From Lentisphaeria bacterium (GTDB lineage: Bacteria > Verrucomicrobiota > Lentisphaeria > Victivallales > UBA1829): a stretch of 64,000 nucleotides of DNA. The position numbers and the translations under genes are program-made. Each line of letters starts with the position of its first letter. Positions within the stretch are counted from its first letter, which is position 1. The notes beneath the pieces are model-generated. The model was not told the origin of the DNA. It was given only the letters and a program-made list of their open reading frames with translations, and made no database searches. Below, piece after piece: positions 53,674 through 62,325 of the stretch. The stretch covers positions 1-64,000 of the forward strand of contig DPDG01000052.1 of the NCBI GenBank assembly GCA_003526375.1, in the 5' to 3' direction.

Positions 53674-55461
53674 ATGGATCATACGGCAAAGTCTCGCAAT
53701 GAAATCGACCGGAACATGACATGGGATCTTTCCCGGCTTTATGCCGACGACGCCCAGTGGGAAAAGGATTTTGCGGAAATCGACGACGGAGTGAAGGCGT
53801 TCCTGAAGTTCAAGGGGCGTCTTGCCGAAAGCCCGGAGACTCTGCTTGCGGCGTTTCAGGCGGATGACGAACTCGGGCTTGTGCTGGAGCGTCTCTATGT
53901 TTATGCGCATCTGAAGGCGGACGAGGATACCGGAAATTCCGCAAACAGGGCGCGTCTCGACCGCATCAGCGCAAAACATGCCGAAATCGGCGGCGAATGC
54001 GCCTGGTTCCAGCCGGAGCTGATTGCGATGGACGAAAAGGTCTTTGAACATTACTGCAACTCTCCTGTGCTGGCATTTTACAAACGCACGCTTGACGAAA
54101 TCGGCAAGGAACGCAAACATACGCTTTCCGCCGCGGAGGAACGTATTCTCAGTATGAGTTCTGACGTGCTCGGCACTCCGTATAAGACGTTCTCCCTGCT
54201 GAATGACGCCGATCTCCGTTTCGGTGAAATTACCGGCGAGGACGGCGTGAAAACGGAACTGACTCACGGCAACTACATCAAGTTTCTGGAATCCCCGAAA
54301 CGCGAAGTCCGCAAGGCGGCTTTTGAAGCGACTTATGATACTTATGCCAGGTTTAAGAATACCTTTTCTTCGCTGCTTGACGCGAACTTCAAGACTTCCG
54401 CCCTGAGCGCGGAACTTCACAAGTTCCCGTCTGCTCTGGAGGCTTCGCTGTTTGAAGACAACGTGCCGCTTTCCGTTTACAACGGGCTGATTGACACGGT
54501 CCATGAGAATATGGGGTCCATTCATAAGTATTTCCGCCTGCGCGCCGAAAAGCTCGGACTGGAAACGCTGGATATGTATGACATTCATACGCCGCTCCTG
54601 CCGGAATGCAAGATGGAGGTCGAATGGAAGGATGCCGTCCGATATGTGAAGGATTCTCTGACGGTGCTCGGAGAGGAGTATCATTCCGCGATCGACAACG
54701 CATTTGAACAGCGCTGGATTGACATTCCCGAATGCCGCGGCAAGCGTTCCGGTGCCTATTCCAGCGGTTGTTACGGCAAGCCGCCCTATATCCTGCTGAA
54801 TTATTCCGGCACACTGGACAGCGTTTTCACGCTTGCGCATGAGCTCGGACACTCCATGCACTCCTACTTTTCCGATCGCTGCCAGGCGTTTCATTACGCA
54901 TCCTATAAGATTTTCGTCGCAGAAGTCGCGTCAACCACGAATGAACTGCTGCTGCATCATCACCTGATGGAAAACGCGCCGGACGACAGCATCCGCGCAT
55001 ATCTCCTGAACCATCTTGCCGATGAGGTGCGCGGGACGGTTTTCCGCCAGACCATGTTCGCGGAATTCGAGCGAGACATGTCCGCACTCTCCGAAGCCGG
55101 AACGCCGCTGACCGCCGATCTCCTGTCCGAAAAATATTTTGCCCTGAATGCCCGGTATCACGGCGACGCCGTCCGGCCGGATGACCGGATCCGCTGGGAG
55201 TGGGCGCGCATTCCGCATTTCTATTATGATTTCTATGTCTATAAATATGCGACCGGTTTTTCCGCCGCCGTCGCATTGTCGAAAAAGATTCTTGCCGGAG
55301 AGATCGAGCCCTACATGGGATTCCTGAAAGCCGGTGATTCCAAAGATGTGCTCGACATCATGAAGGATGCGGGTGTTGATTTTTATACAGGGAAACCGGT
55401 TGAGGCGTGTATGCGTTTCTTCGACGGGACAGTCGACCGGCTTGCAGAGATCATGAAATGA
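53674..55461 (+). CDS. pepF: Oligoendopeptidase F (M3 family)
   Basis: 595 residues, normal length. The zinc motif is FTLAHELGHSMHSYF (HExxH), with the third ligand in FVAEVASTTNELLLHH. N-terminal MTWDLSRLYADDAQWEKDF and C-terminal WARIPHFYYDFYVYKYATGF are typical. It is a cytoplasmic peptidase degrading oligopeptides. Single-gene unit. Confidence 0.95.
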   Translation: MDHTAKSRNEIDRNMTWDLSRLYADDAQWEKDFAEIDDGVKAFLKFKGRLAESPETLLAAFQADDELGLVLERLYVYAHLKADEDTGNSANRARLDRISAKHAEIGGECAWFQPELIAMDEKVFEHYCNSPVLAFYKRTLDEIGKERKHTLSAAEERILSMSSDVLGTPYKTFSLLNDADLRFGEITGEDGVKTELTHGNYIKFLESPKREVRKAAFEATYDTYARFKNTFSSLLDANFKTSALSAELHKFPSALEASLFEDNVPLSVYNGLIDTVHENMGSIHKYFRLRAEKLGLETLDMYDIHTPLLPECKMEVEWKDAVRYVKDSLTVLGEEYHSAIDNAFEQRWIDIPECRGKRSGAYSSGCYGKPPYILLNYSGTLDSVFTLAHELGHSMHSYFSDRCQAFHYASYKIFVAEVASTTNELLLHHHLMENAPDDSIRAYLLNHLADEVRGTVFRQTMFAEFERDMSALSEAGTPLTADLLSEKYFALNARYHGDAVRPDDRIRWEWARIPHFYYDFYVYKYATGFSAAVALSKKILAGEIEPYMGFLKAGDSKDVLDIMKDAGVDFYTGKPVEACMRFFDGTVDRLAEIMK

Positions 55462-55506
55462 AAATTGTGCTTTGCATACTAATAAAGTCGCAGCAGAATC
55501 GTCTGA

Positions 55507-56040
55507 ATGAATAGAGGTACTTACAGCGAGGAAGAAATTGAGGCGCTGATCACGGGAACCGAACGCGGGCTGATCCGTTTTGCCATGCGTTACCTGAAAG
55601 ACCACGCGGGTGCGTGCGATGCCGTGCAGGATGCCTATATCAGGTATGTGAGGTTCCTGCAGGGACCTCCGCCGGGCGTGGTGGAGAATCCCGGCGCATG
55701 GCTGTTCCGGACGACACGGAATATCTGTCTTGACATTCTCAAGTCGGCGCGGATGCGTCTGAACGTGAGTCTGGATGCAGAGCCTGATTCCGGGGGCGGA
55801 GCCGTGACGCCGGGGGCGGATGCGGCATCGGTCCGCAAGGATGATGTTGCGCTGGCGCGTTCCCTGTTTGAATCGTTGAATGAGCGGGAACGGGAAATTG
55901 TCATTCTGAAAATGGAACATGATAAGTCTTATAAGGAGATCGCTGAGATCATGAACCTGACCGTCTCAAACGTCGGTTTCATTCTGCACGGAGCCTTGAA
56001 AAAATTGCGGAACGCTTACAGGGAGAAGGAGCTCCTATGA
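55507..56040 (+). CDS. RNA polymerase ECF-type sigma factor
   Basis: 177 residues. Region 2: FAMRYLKDHAGACDAVQDAY; region 4: LNEREREIVILKMEHDKSYK and EIAEIMNLTVSNVGFILHGA. It directs polymerase to stress or envelope promoters. The stop overlaps the anti-sigma start (ATGA), so the two are made together. No ribosome-binding site of note precedes the start. Confidence 0.92.
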   Translation: MNRGTYSEEEIEALITGTERGLIRFAMRYLKDHAGACDAVQDAYIRYVRFLQGPPPGVVENPGAWLFRTTRNICLDILKSARMRLNVSLDAEPDSGGGAVTPGADAASVRKDDVALARSLFESLNEREREIVILKMEHDKSYKEIAEIMNLTVSNVGFILHGALKKLRNAYREKELL

Positions 56041-56870
56041 AAGAGTGTGAGAAAATCAGGGAATGGATGACGGCGTATCTTGCCGGAGAACTTTCGCCGG
56101 AGGATGCAGCGGTTCTGCGCGTCCATCTGGAGACCTGTCCGGCGTGCCGTGAAGAATGGAAGGAGCTTTCCGCCGCATGGAATCTGACGAAGTCTATGTT
56201 GGATTCGACTGCGTATGACGGAACTCTGCCGGACGGAAACCGTGCGGAAATCCGCCGTGCGATGAATCCCCGCAGGGAGTTCCGTATTGCGCCTGCACTC
56301 TGGAAGATCGCCGCAATGTTCATGGTTTGCGGAGTGATCCTGGCTGTTGCGGTCTATTCCGGCAGAAAGGATATCCCGCGAACAAAAATGGACGTGTTCA
56401 TGAGCGCCGACGAGGTGAGGGAAAATGTCGCGGCGGCAAAGAAAGCGGCTTTGAACAGGGCGGAAGCGTCTGTTCCTGCTCCGCAGGTGAAGCAGGAAAC
56501 GAAAATAAAAACTGTTTTCAGGAATAAAGCTGAGAAGCCGCTGTCGGAGCCGGAAGCCGCAGCCTGTGAGTCCATACCGGCTGAGCAGGTGCGTTCCGCC
56601 GAAAATGTGAGACGTTTCAAATCGAAGGCGTTGGTTGCAGGTGTTGCATCGCTGCAGCCGGAAAAGCTGACCTTGTGTTTCAAAGATTTACCGGAGATTG
56701 TCCGAAAAGACAAGATCGGCGTGGCGGATTTCTTCAAACGGATGAAGATTGAATTGAATGTGGATGAAATCACCGTGAAAGGGGATTCTTTTGAAATCCG
56801 GACAACCCCCGAAACACGCTTGAAGATAGAATCTGTTCTGAAAAAAAAACGGGATAAACTGCGTCAATGA
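56037..56870 (+). CDS. Anti-sigma factor with zinc-finger (zf-HC2) and one TM segment
   Basis: 277 residues. The N-terminal ZAS motif is HLETCPACREEW (H-x3-C-x2-C) at about residue 30-40. One TM at about 84-106 (LWKIAAMFMVCGVILAVAVY) places the C-terminal 170 residues outside. The C-terminus ends with a small alpha/beta region (DLPEIVRKDKIGVADFFKRM) of unknown fold. It should hold the upstream sigma factor until a periplasmic signal arrives. Confidence 0.88.
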   Translation: MKECEKIREWMTAYLAGELSPEDAAVLRVHLETCPACREEWKELSAAWNLTKSMLDSTAYDGTLPDGNRAEIRRAMNPRREFRIAPALWKIAAMFMVCGVILAVAVYSGRKDIPRTKMDVFMSADEVRENVAAAKKAALNRAEASVPAPQVKQETKIKTVFRNKAEKPLSEPEAAACESIPAEQVRSAENVRRFKSKALVAGVASLQPEKLTLCFKDLPEIVRKDKIGVADFFKRMKIELNVDEITVKGDSFEIRTTPETRLKIESVLKKKRDKLRQ

Positions 56871-56936
56871 CAGCCTGTCCGTCATGAAGAAAATACCCCA
56901 AAACCGAATTGAAATCAATCGTTATCCCACCGCAGA

Positions 56937-57067
56937 ATGTAACGCCCGGTGTTATCGTTACATCACCCCACAAAAAAGTAAAATTGAAGAGGCAATATTC
57001 CTATTGAAAATATAGAGAGAAAGACAAGGATTTTTCTCTTTTATGCAGTTATATTTATGCAGTTGTA
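56937..57067. repeat. Inverted repeat and tandem 14-mers at the left edge of the AT-rich island
   Basis: ATGTAACG (56937-56944) and CGTTACAT (56956-56963) form a perfect 8-bp inverted repeat. Further on, TTTATGCAGTTATA (57040-57053) and TTTATGCAGTTGTA (57054-57067) are tandem copies matching 13 of 14. Base composition drops sharply from about 56970. They may be regulatory or integration-related. Confidence 0.45.
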
Positions 57068-57119
57068 TTTTGTGGTAAGAATGTTATATTATAGGCAATA
57101 GCAAATAAGGATTACGCGT

Positions 57120-58034
57120 ATGCCGGAAAACTTTGAAGTTTTATCTTCTGCCTCAGTGCAGACATTAAAACGCATAATCTACACCATTCGAGGTTTTCAG
57201 GTAATGCTGGACAGTGATTTGGCCGCGTTGTATAAAGTTGAAACAAAAGCTTTCAATCAGGCTGTAAAACGAAATATTGAGCGTTTTCCTGAATCCTTCC
57301 GCTTTCAGCTTACAACTGAAGAGTATCAAAACTTGAGGTCACAATTTGTTACCTCAAGTGGAGAAAGGGCTGGAGATGGGCAGCATGGTGGACGCAGATA
57401 CCTGCCATATGTGTTTACAGAACAAGGTGTTGCAATGCTTTCAAGTGTTCTGCACAGTGAATTTGCTATTCAAACCAGCATCAAAATAATGAATGCTTTT
57501 GTGGAAATGCGTCATGTTATTGCTTCAACATCTACATTGTTCTCCCGCCTTGAAACCTTGGAACGGCGGCAAATAGCAGATCAATATGAAAATGATAAAA
57601 AGTTTGATCTGATTTTTGAAGCTTTGGACCGCAAACCGGAACCAGCTCATGGAATATTCTTTGACGGACAAATTTACGATGCATATACTTTTGTCAATAA
57701 TCTAATATCCAAGGCTACATCTGAAATTGTGCTGATTGATGGATATGTAGATCTTTCTGTGTTGGATATGCTTGCAAGAAAAAAATCCAGTGTTGATGTT
57801 ATGATCGTTACTCATCCTAAAAACAGTTTGACAGTACAGGATATTCAAAAATTCAATGCTCAATACCCGACTCTGAAAGTGCTCCGGTCGAACAAATTTC
57901 ATGATCGTTTCTTTATTATAGACCAACAGGAACTTTATCATATCGGAGCATCTTTGAAAGATCTTGGCATCCGTTGTTTCGGCTTTTCAAAAATGGATGC
58001 CAGTCTGATTCCTGAAATACTGGCAAAACTCTAA
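57120..58034 (+). CDS. ORF6N-domain protein with PLD-like C-terminus
   Basis: 304 residues. ORF6N DNA-binding domain at about 12-100 (YTIRGFQVMLDSDLAALYKV, ERFPESFRFQLTTEEY, YLPYVFTEQGVAMLS). The C-terminal half has IVLIDGYVDLSVLDMLARKK and NKFHDRFFIIDQQELY; the H-x-RF-x-I-D pattern resembles a phospholipase D-type HKD nuclease half. ORF6N proteins are phage/island regulators often beside restriction genes, as here. Codon use is AT-rich, consistent with transfer. Confidence 0.82.
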   Translation: MPENFEVLSSASVQTLKRIIYTIRGFQVMLDSDLAALYKVETKAFNQAVKRNIERFPESFRFQLTTEEYQNLRSQFVTSSGERAGDGQHGGRRYLPYVFTEQGVAMLSSVLHSEFAIQTSIKIMNAFVEMRHVIASTSTLFSRLETLERRQIADQYENDKKFDLIFEALDRKPEPAHGIFFDGQIYDAYTFVNNLISKATSEIVLIDGYVDLSVLDMLARKKSSVDVMIVTHPKNSLTVQDIQKFNAQYPTLKVLRSNKFHDRFFIIDQQELYHIGASLKDLGIRCFGFSKMDASLIPEILAKL

Positions 58035-58233
58035 TTTTTAAACTTACTCAACACGGTTTTACAAAATCAATAAGGTTATTTTCTATACCTAAATGCTTCT
58101 TGATAATTCCAAACGAAAAAATAGACCCAAGGTTACCAAATATTGTGATTTAAGATTGAAAAAAACATCATCTGCGTGATATATTACCAACGATAAGGTG
58201 TAAAAGCTTGGCAATTGACATAGGAGCGTGATA

Positions 58234-58329
58234 ATGAACAACAGCAAATCGGTTGAACCAAACATCGCGGATCTGGCGAATGGTTGGTTGAAAGAATACA
58301 AGTAGGATTATAAACTTGAGCAGGAGTCT
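58234..58329 (+). pseudogene. 5' part of the R-M-S gene interrupted by in-frame TAG
   Basis: ATG 58234, after TAGGAGCGTGATA, opens a frame coding MNNSKSVEPNIADLANGWLK and EYK before TAG at 58303-58305. The frame then continues without a break into the 1015-residue protein below. The segment after the stop (DYKLEQESLN) reads as normal family sequence, so a single-base change from a Leu codon (TTG to TAG) is the simplest explanation. Confidence 0.7.
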
Positions 58330-61300
58330 TTGAATTCTGATATAGACAAAGCTCTTGCAGATTACTATTCAAAAAGCGGTGGCAAGGGTGGTAATCGTCT
58401 AGATGCAAAGTTGCTGTTGAGAGATAAGAATTTGGATTTCTATCCGATTCTTATTGAATACAAAGGATACAAAGACAAACTGGTCAAACTTGATGCCAAT
58501 GGTCAAGTCGATAACCGAACTGCCAAAAACGAGCCTAATTTAAACAACATCAATTCTTATGCTGTCAACGGAGCTGTTCATTACGCCAATGCTATTCTGC
58601 ACCATACTGATTATAGCGATGTCATTGCAATTGGTGTAACCGGTTTCAAAGATGAAACTGGCAAACTTCAGTATGAGATAGGTGTATACTACGTTTCAAA
58701 AAGCAACTTTGGTATTGGGCAAAGTGTTGGAAAATACAGCGACCTGTCTTTTCTGAAAGCAGATCACTTTGATGCTTTTATTGAAAAAGTCAAAAATCTG
58801 CAATTAACTCCTGAGCAACTTGAAAAGCTCAAAGAGCAGCGGGAACGCGAAATCAATATCAGTCTTGTGAAGCTGAATAATGATATTTACCAAAATGAAA
58901 AAGGCTTGGGTGAAAACGACAGAGTCTATCTTGTCGCAGCTTCAATCATTGCGACTTTAGGTATTCCAGGTAAGGTCAGACCGCTTGAAAAATCAGATTT
59001 GAAATCATCAATCGAAAGCGGTGATACTGATGGTGAAATTATGATCCGGAAGATCAAAGCATTTCTGGAATATAAATCTTTACCAAAAGATAAGATGAAT
59101 TTCATTGTTCGAACACTTGAAAACACGTTGACCACCGCCAATATAAATAAGGTCGAGAAAGGCGAAAGCCAGTTGAAGCGTGTGTTCATAAAGATTGTTG
59201 ATGATCTCGGTATTTACTACAAGATCGGATTGACCACCGACTTTACAGGCAAGCTTTTCAATGAAATGTACGGCTGGCTCGGTTTTACTCAAGACAAGCT
59301 GAATGATGTGGTGCTTACACCGTCCTATGTTGCAATATTGCTTGTCAAGCTCGCAAAGGTCAACAAAGATTCCTATGTTTGGGACTTTGCGACCGGTTCG
59401 GCAGGCTTGCTTGTTGCAGCAATGAATGAAATGCTGATTGATGCCAGAGATAAAATCAAATCTCCGGAAGAATTGGCGAATGCGGAGATTAAAATCAAAG
59501 CGCAACAGTTGCTTGGTATTGAGTTGCTGCCAAGTATTTATATGCTTGCAATTCTCAATATGATTTTGATGGGTGACGGTAGTTCGAATATTTTGAATAA
59601 AGACTCTTTGACCGAATTTAACGGACTTTATGGATCTGGCGAAACCAACAAAAAGTTTCCTGCAACTGCATTTGTTCTTAATCCGCCATATTCAGCACCG
59701 GGTAACGGAATGAACTTTGTTGCCAAAGCTCTTTCTATGATGGAGAAAGGATATGCTGCAATCATTATTCAAAATTCGGCTGGTTCTGGTAAGGCTGTCA
59801 GCTATAACACTGAGATTTTGGGAAGCAATACTCTCTTAGCAAGTATCAAAATGCCGATAGATTTGTTTATCGGCAAATCGAGCGTTCAAACCAATATTTA
59901 CGTTTTCAAAGTTGGCGAAGCTCACCACAAGGACAATATTGTCAAATTTATTGACTTCTCCAATGACGGTTATACCAGAACGAATCGTAAAAAAGCCAGT
60001 ATCAATCTCCGGGATACAGACAGAGCAAAAGAGCGTTATCAAGAGGTAGTCGACCTTGTCCACTTCGGGAAACACAAACTGAATATCCTTACTGAAAAAG
60101 AGTATTACGAAGGTCATATAGATCCTAACAGTGGTAAAGATTGGAATCAAACAGCTCCTGTTGATACCAAACCAACCCTTGCAGATTTCAAAAAGACAGT
60201 CAGTGACTATCTCGCATGGGAAGTGTCAAATCTATTAAAACAAGCAGGGGAGTCTGACCGCCTTAACAAATTGTTAAGTCAGGTTGAGTGGGGCGAATAT
60301 AAAATCACAGATATTTTTAGCGTAAGAAACACTCAATGTATTTTATCCCGCGATGTATTACCAAAAGTGAATGGGATTCCATACCTTTGTGCAGGTTCAG
60401 AAAACAATGCAGTATCTACCTATATAGAGTATGACACCAAGTATTTAGACAGTGGGAACTGTATTTTTATCGGGGGAAAGACTCTTGTCGTGACATATCA
60501 AAAAGACGACTTTTATTCTAATGACAGTCACAATTTAGCGTTATATTTGAAATCCACCACAAACGCCACGCGTGCAACGTATCTATTCCTTACTTCTTGT
60601 GTATATCAAGGACTAAAGCATAAATATACTTGGGGAGACAGTATAAGTTATAAAAAAATACAATCTGACAAAATCAGGCTTCCGACTAAAAACGGAAAAA
60701 TAGATTTTGATTTCATGGAGAGGTTTGTAGCTGAGCTGGAGGCTCAGCGTGTAGCTGAGCTGGAAGCTTATCTCACCGCTACAGGATTGAAGGATTATGA
60801 GTTAACCGTTGCTGAGCAGAAAGCTCTGGATGATTTTGAAAAGCAGAATGTTGCTTGGAAAACCGTGACTTATCAAGCTGTCTTCGACCATATAAAGCAA
60901 GGTCGCAGATTAAAAAAAGAAGATCAGCTTCCGGGGGAGATTCCATTCGTTATGGCAGGAACAACCAATACCGGCGTGGTCAATTGCATTTCAAATCCAG
61001 TTGCAAGCTTTCCGGAAAATTCAATAACCATTGACATTTTTGGTAATGCTTTCTATCGCAGCTACGCTTTCGGTGCCGGTGATGATACCGGTGTGTATTG
61101 GGATACCCAAGCTGACTATACCAGTAAACAAATGTTGTTCTTTACTTCATCTATGGAAAAATCCATTGCTGGCAAGTTCTCTTATGGCAAGAAATTGAGA
61201 AGTTCCCAAAGCCTGAACATTGAAATGTATGTCCCTGCAGATGGTGATAATATTGATCTCAACTTTATGGATACCCTGATTTCAGCAATTCAAAAACTGG

Positions 61301-61377
61301 TCATCAAAGATGTCGTAAAGTACAGCGACAGAAAAATCGCAGCAACAAAACAGTGTTGCAAGAGTAAATATAGATAA
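58330..61377 (+). CDS. Single-chain restriction-modification-specificity (R-M-S) protein
   Basis: 1015 residues if started at TTG 58330, just after AGGAG (58322-58326); the natural start is probably ATG 58234, cut off by a TAG. N-terminal PD-(D/E)xK nuclease: D25, then E43-Y-K45 in YPILIEYKGY. N6-adenine methylase: VWDFATGSAGLLVAAMN (SAM) and NPPYSAPG (motif IV NPPY). C-terminal type I-like specificity half with two target-recognition domains (starting VEWGEYKITDIF and VAWKTVTYQAVF) and helical spacers (FMERFVAELEAQRVAELEAY; FMDTLISAIQKL). AT-rich, likely acquired. Activity depends on whether the shortened N-terminus still folds. Confidence 0.82.
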   Translation: MNSDIDKALADYYSKSGGKGGNRLDAKLLLRDKNLDFYPILIEYKGYKDKLVKLDANGQVDNRTAKNEPNLNNINSYAVNGAVHYANAILHHTDYSDVIAIGVTGFKDETGKLQYEIGVYYVSKSNFGIGQSVGKYSDLSFLKADHFDAFIEKVKNLQLTPEQLEKLKEQREREINISLVKLNNDIYQNEKGLGENDRVYLVAASIIATLGIPGKVRPLEKSDLKSSIESGDTDGEIMIRKIKAFLEYKSLPKDKMNFIVRTLENTLTTANINKVEKGESQLKRVFIKIVDDLGIYYKIGLTTDFTGKLFNEMYGWLGFTQDKLNDVVLTPSYVAILLVKLAKVNKDSYVWDFATGSAGLLVAAMNEMLIDARDKIKSPEELANAEIKIKAQQLLGIELLPSIYMLAILNMILMGDGSSNILNKDSLTEFNGLYGSGETNKKFPATAFVLNPPYSAPGNGMNFVAKALSMMEKGYAAIIIQNSAGSGKAVSYNTEILGSNTLLASIKMPIDLFIGKSSVQTNIYVFKVGEAHHKDNIVKFIDFSNDGYTRTNRKKASINLRDTDRAKERYQEVVDLVHFGKHKLNILTEKEYYEGHIDPNSGKDWNQTAPVDTKPTLADFKKTVSDYLAWEVSNLLKQAGESDRLNKLLSQVEWGEYKITDIFSVRNTQCILSRDVLPKVNGIPYLCAGSENNAVSTYIEYDTKYLDSGNCIFIGGKTLVVTYQKDDFYSNDSHNLALYLKSTTNATRATYLFLTSCVYQGLKHKYTWGDSISYKKIQSDKIRLPTKNGKIDFDFMERFVAELEAQRVAELEAYLTATGLKDYELTVAEQKALDDFEKQNVAWKTVTYQAVFDHIKQGRRLKKEDQLPGEIPFVMAGTTNTGVVNCISNPVASFPENSITIDIFGNAFYRSYAFGAGDDTGVYWDTQADYTSKQMLFFTSSMEKSIAGKFSYGKKLRSSQSLNIEMYVPADGDNIDLNFMDTLISAIQKLVIKDVVKYSDRKIAATKQCCKSKYR

Positions 61378-61405
61378 TTGAATGATTAAAAATTAGGCTA
61401 TTGAG

Positions 61406-61613
61406 ATGAATACAAAAATATCTAAAAAAGATCCCAGAGATGTCTTCCCTGTTTATTCTCGTAGCAAATATCATTCTACAGCAAAACGTATTAGGCGTGC
61501 ATTAAATGACAAGCAAAATCCATCAGATGATGATATTGACATCGTAGAAAATTGGCGTGCTTCGCATAGGCATATTTTGAATGTTTGGCAAGTTATTTTG
61601 AGAAAGCGAGCAA
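61406..61613 (+). pseudogene. Truncated N-terminus of a RelA/SpoT-domain protein
   Basis: About 69 residues (PVYSRSKYHSTAKRIRRAL, VENWRASHRHILNVWQVILR) resemble the start of RelA/SpoT-domain proteins that often accompany restriction genes. The frame then runs into DNA that is antisense to the rpsT terminator and gene, so the remaining synthetase domain is missing. The break near 61613 probably marks the right edge of the island. Confidence 0.6.
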
Positions 61614-61648
61614 CCGCAGAGCAGAGTTTTATGTCCTGTATGTACAAA

Positions 61649-61678
61649 AAAACTCCGCACGGAAAAATGCGGAGTTTT
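61649..61678 (-). terminator. Rho-independent terminator of rpsT
   Basis: AAAACTCCGCA (61649-61659) pairs perfectly with TGCGGAGTTTT (61668-61678) around an 8-base loop. On the minus strand it lies 22 bases past the rpsT stop and the stem runs into seven T. Confidence 0.9.
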
Positions 61679-61700
61679 ACAACAGTCAGACTGTGCGGAT

Positions 61701-62006
61701 TCAGGAAGCGGGAGCTTCGGCTTTCTTTGCAGCGCTGTTGACAAGAGAAGCGAGACGGGATTTCTTTCTGTCCGCTTTGTTCTTGTGGAACGTGCCGGAT
61801 TTGACTGCTTTGTCAAGAGCCGCATACTGAGTCTTGAGGAGTTCCGCGGCGGAATTTTTGTCTCCGGCTTCGACGGCGGCACGGAGTTTCTTTTCCATTG
61901 TGCTGATCGTGTTTCTGCGGGATTTATGTCTGACGCGGGCTTTTTCGCTCTGCTTGTGGGTTTTGACCGCAGACTTTCTCACAAGTACTTTTTTCTTTTC
62001 TGCCAT
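61701..62006 (-). CDS. rpsT: 30S ribosomal protein S20 (bS20)
   Basis: 101 residues, highly basic. KKVLVRKSAVKTHKQSEKAR, then RRNTISTMEKKLRAAVEAGD and YAALDKAVKSGTFHKNKADR match bS20, which binds 16S rRNA near its 5' end. The C-terminus has a short KKAEAPAS tail. AAAGGATC precedes the start. Single gene with its own terminator, next to the island edge. Confidence 0.95.
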   Translation of the reverse strand: MAEKKKVLVRKSAVKTHKQSEKARVRHKSRRNTISTMEKKLRAAVEAGDKNSAAELLKTQYAALDKAVKSGTFHKNKADRKKSRLASLVNSAAKKAEAPAS

Positions 62007-62325
62007 TTAAAGATCCTTTCAATTATGATAAGATTGCATTATTGCTATTTCAAAATATATAATATAACTTGCAGTTGCACTGCTTTTCAAGTCGGAAAGA
62101 CTAAATTTTGCGGAAAAAAAGTTCTGCATTTCCATGAAAAGTATAAAATCCCTCTAAAAGAGCTTGAAGAAAACACGGAAAGGATGTAGATTATAATTGT
62201 AATTTTATTGGTTGCCTGTCCCCGCTTGCTGAATACGGGGAGGATCAGGCGGGTTTCGCCAAAAGACCCGCCTTATTTTTTGGCACCGTTTGGGTAAAAA
62301 TTTTAACAGCCTGGAGGCGGTAATT
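62007..62325. other. 319-bp divergent region between rpsT and nusA
   Basis: No gene is seen. It must hold the rpsT promoter (minus) and the nusA promoter (plus); TATAAT at 62192-62197 is a fair plus-strand -10 without a clear -35. The plus-strand leader folds described at 62214-62281 occupy the last third. Confidence 0.5.
62214..62281 (+). promoter_or_regulatory. Structured leader with terminator-like hairpin before nusA
   Basis: Hairpin A: GCCTG (62214-62218)/CAGGC (62246-62250) and TCCCCG (62219-62224)/CGGGGA (62236-62241) with a GGAT bulge. Hairpin B: GGCGGGT (62248-62254)/ACCCGCC (62266-62272) followed by TTATTTTTT. The two share GGC at 62248-62250, so the outer part of A and B exclude each other. 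This is the layout of an attenuator; it ends 45 bp before nusA. It could also be a small RNA with its own terminator. Confidence 0.6.

Noticed and set aside
53653..54894. 413-codon minus-strand frame over pepF
   Set aside because: Shadow of pepF.
58303..58305. TAG read as pyrrolysine
   Set aside because: No pyl genes or similar context are visible, and the site is not in a methylamine methyltransferase; a point mutation is simpler.
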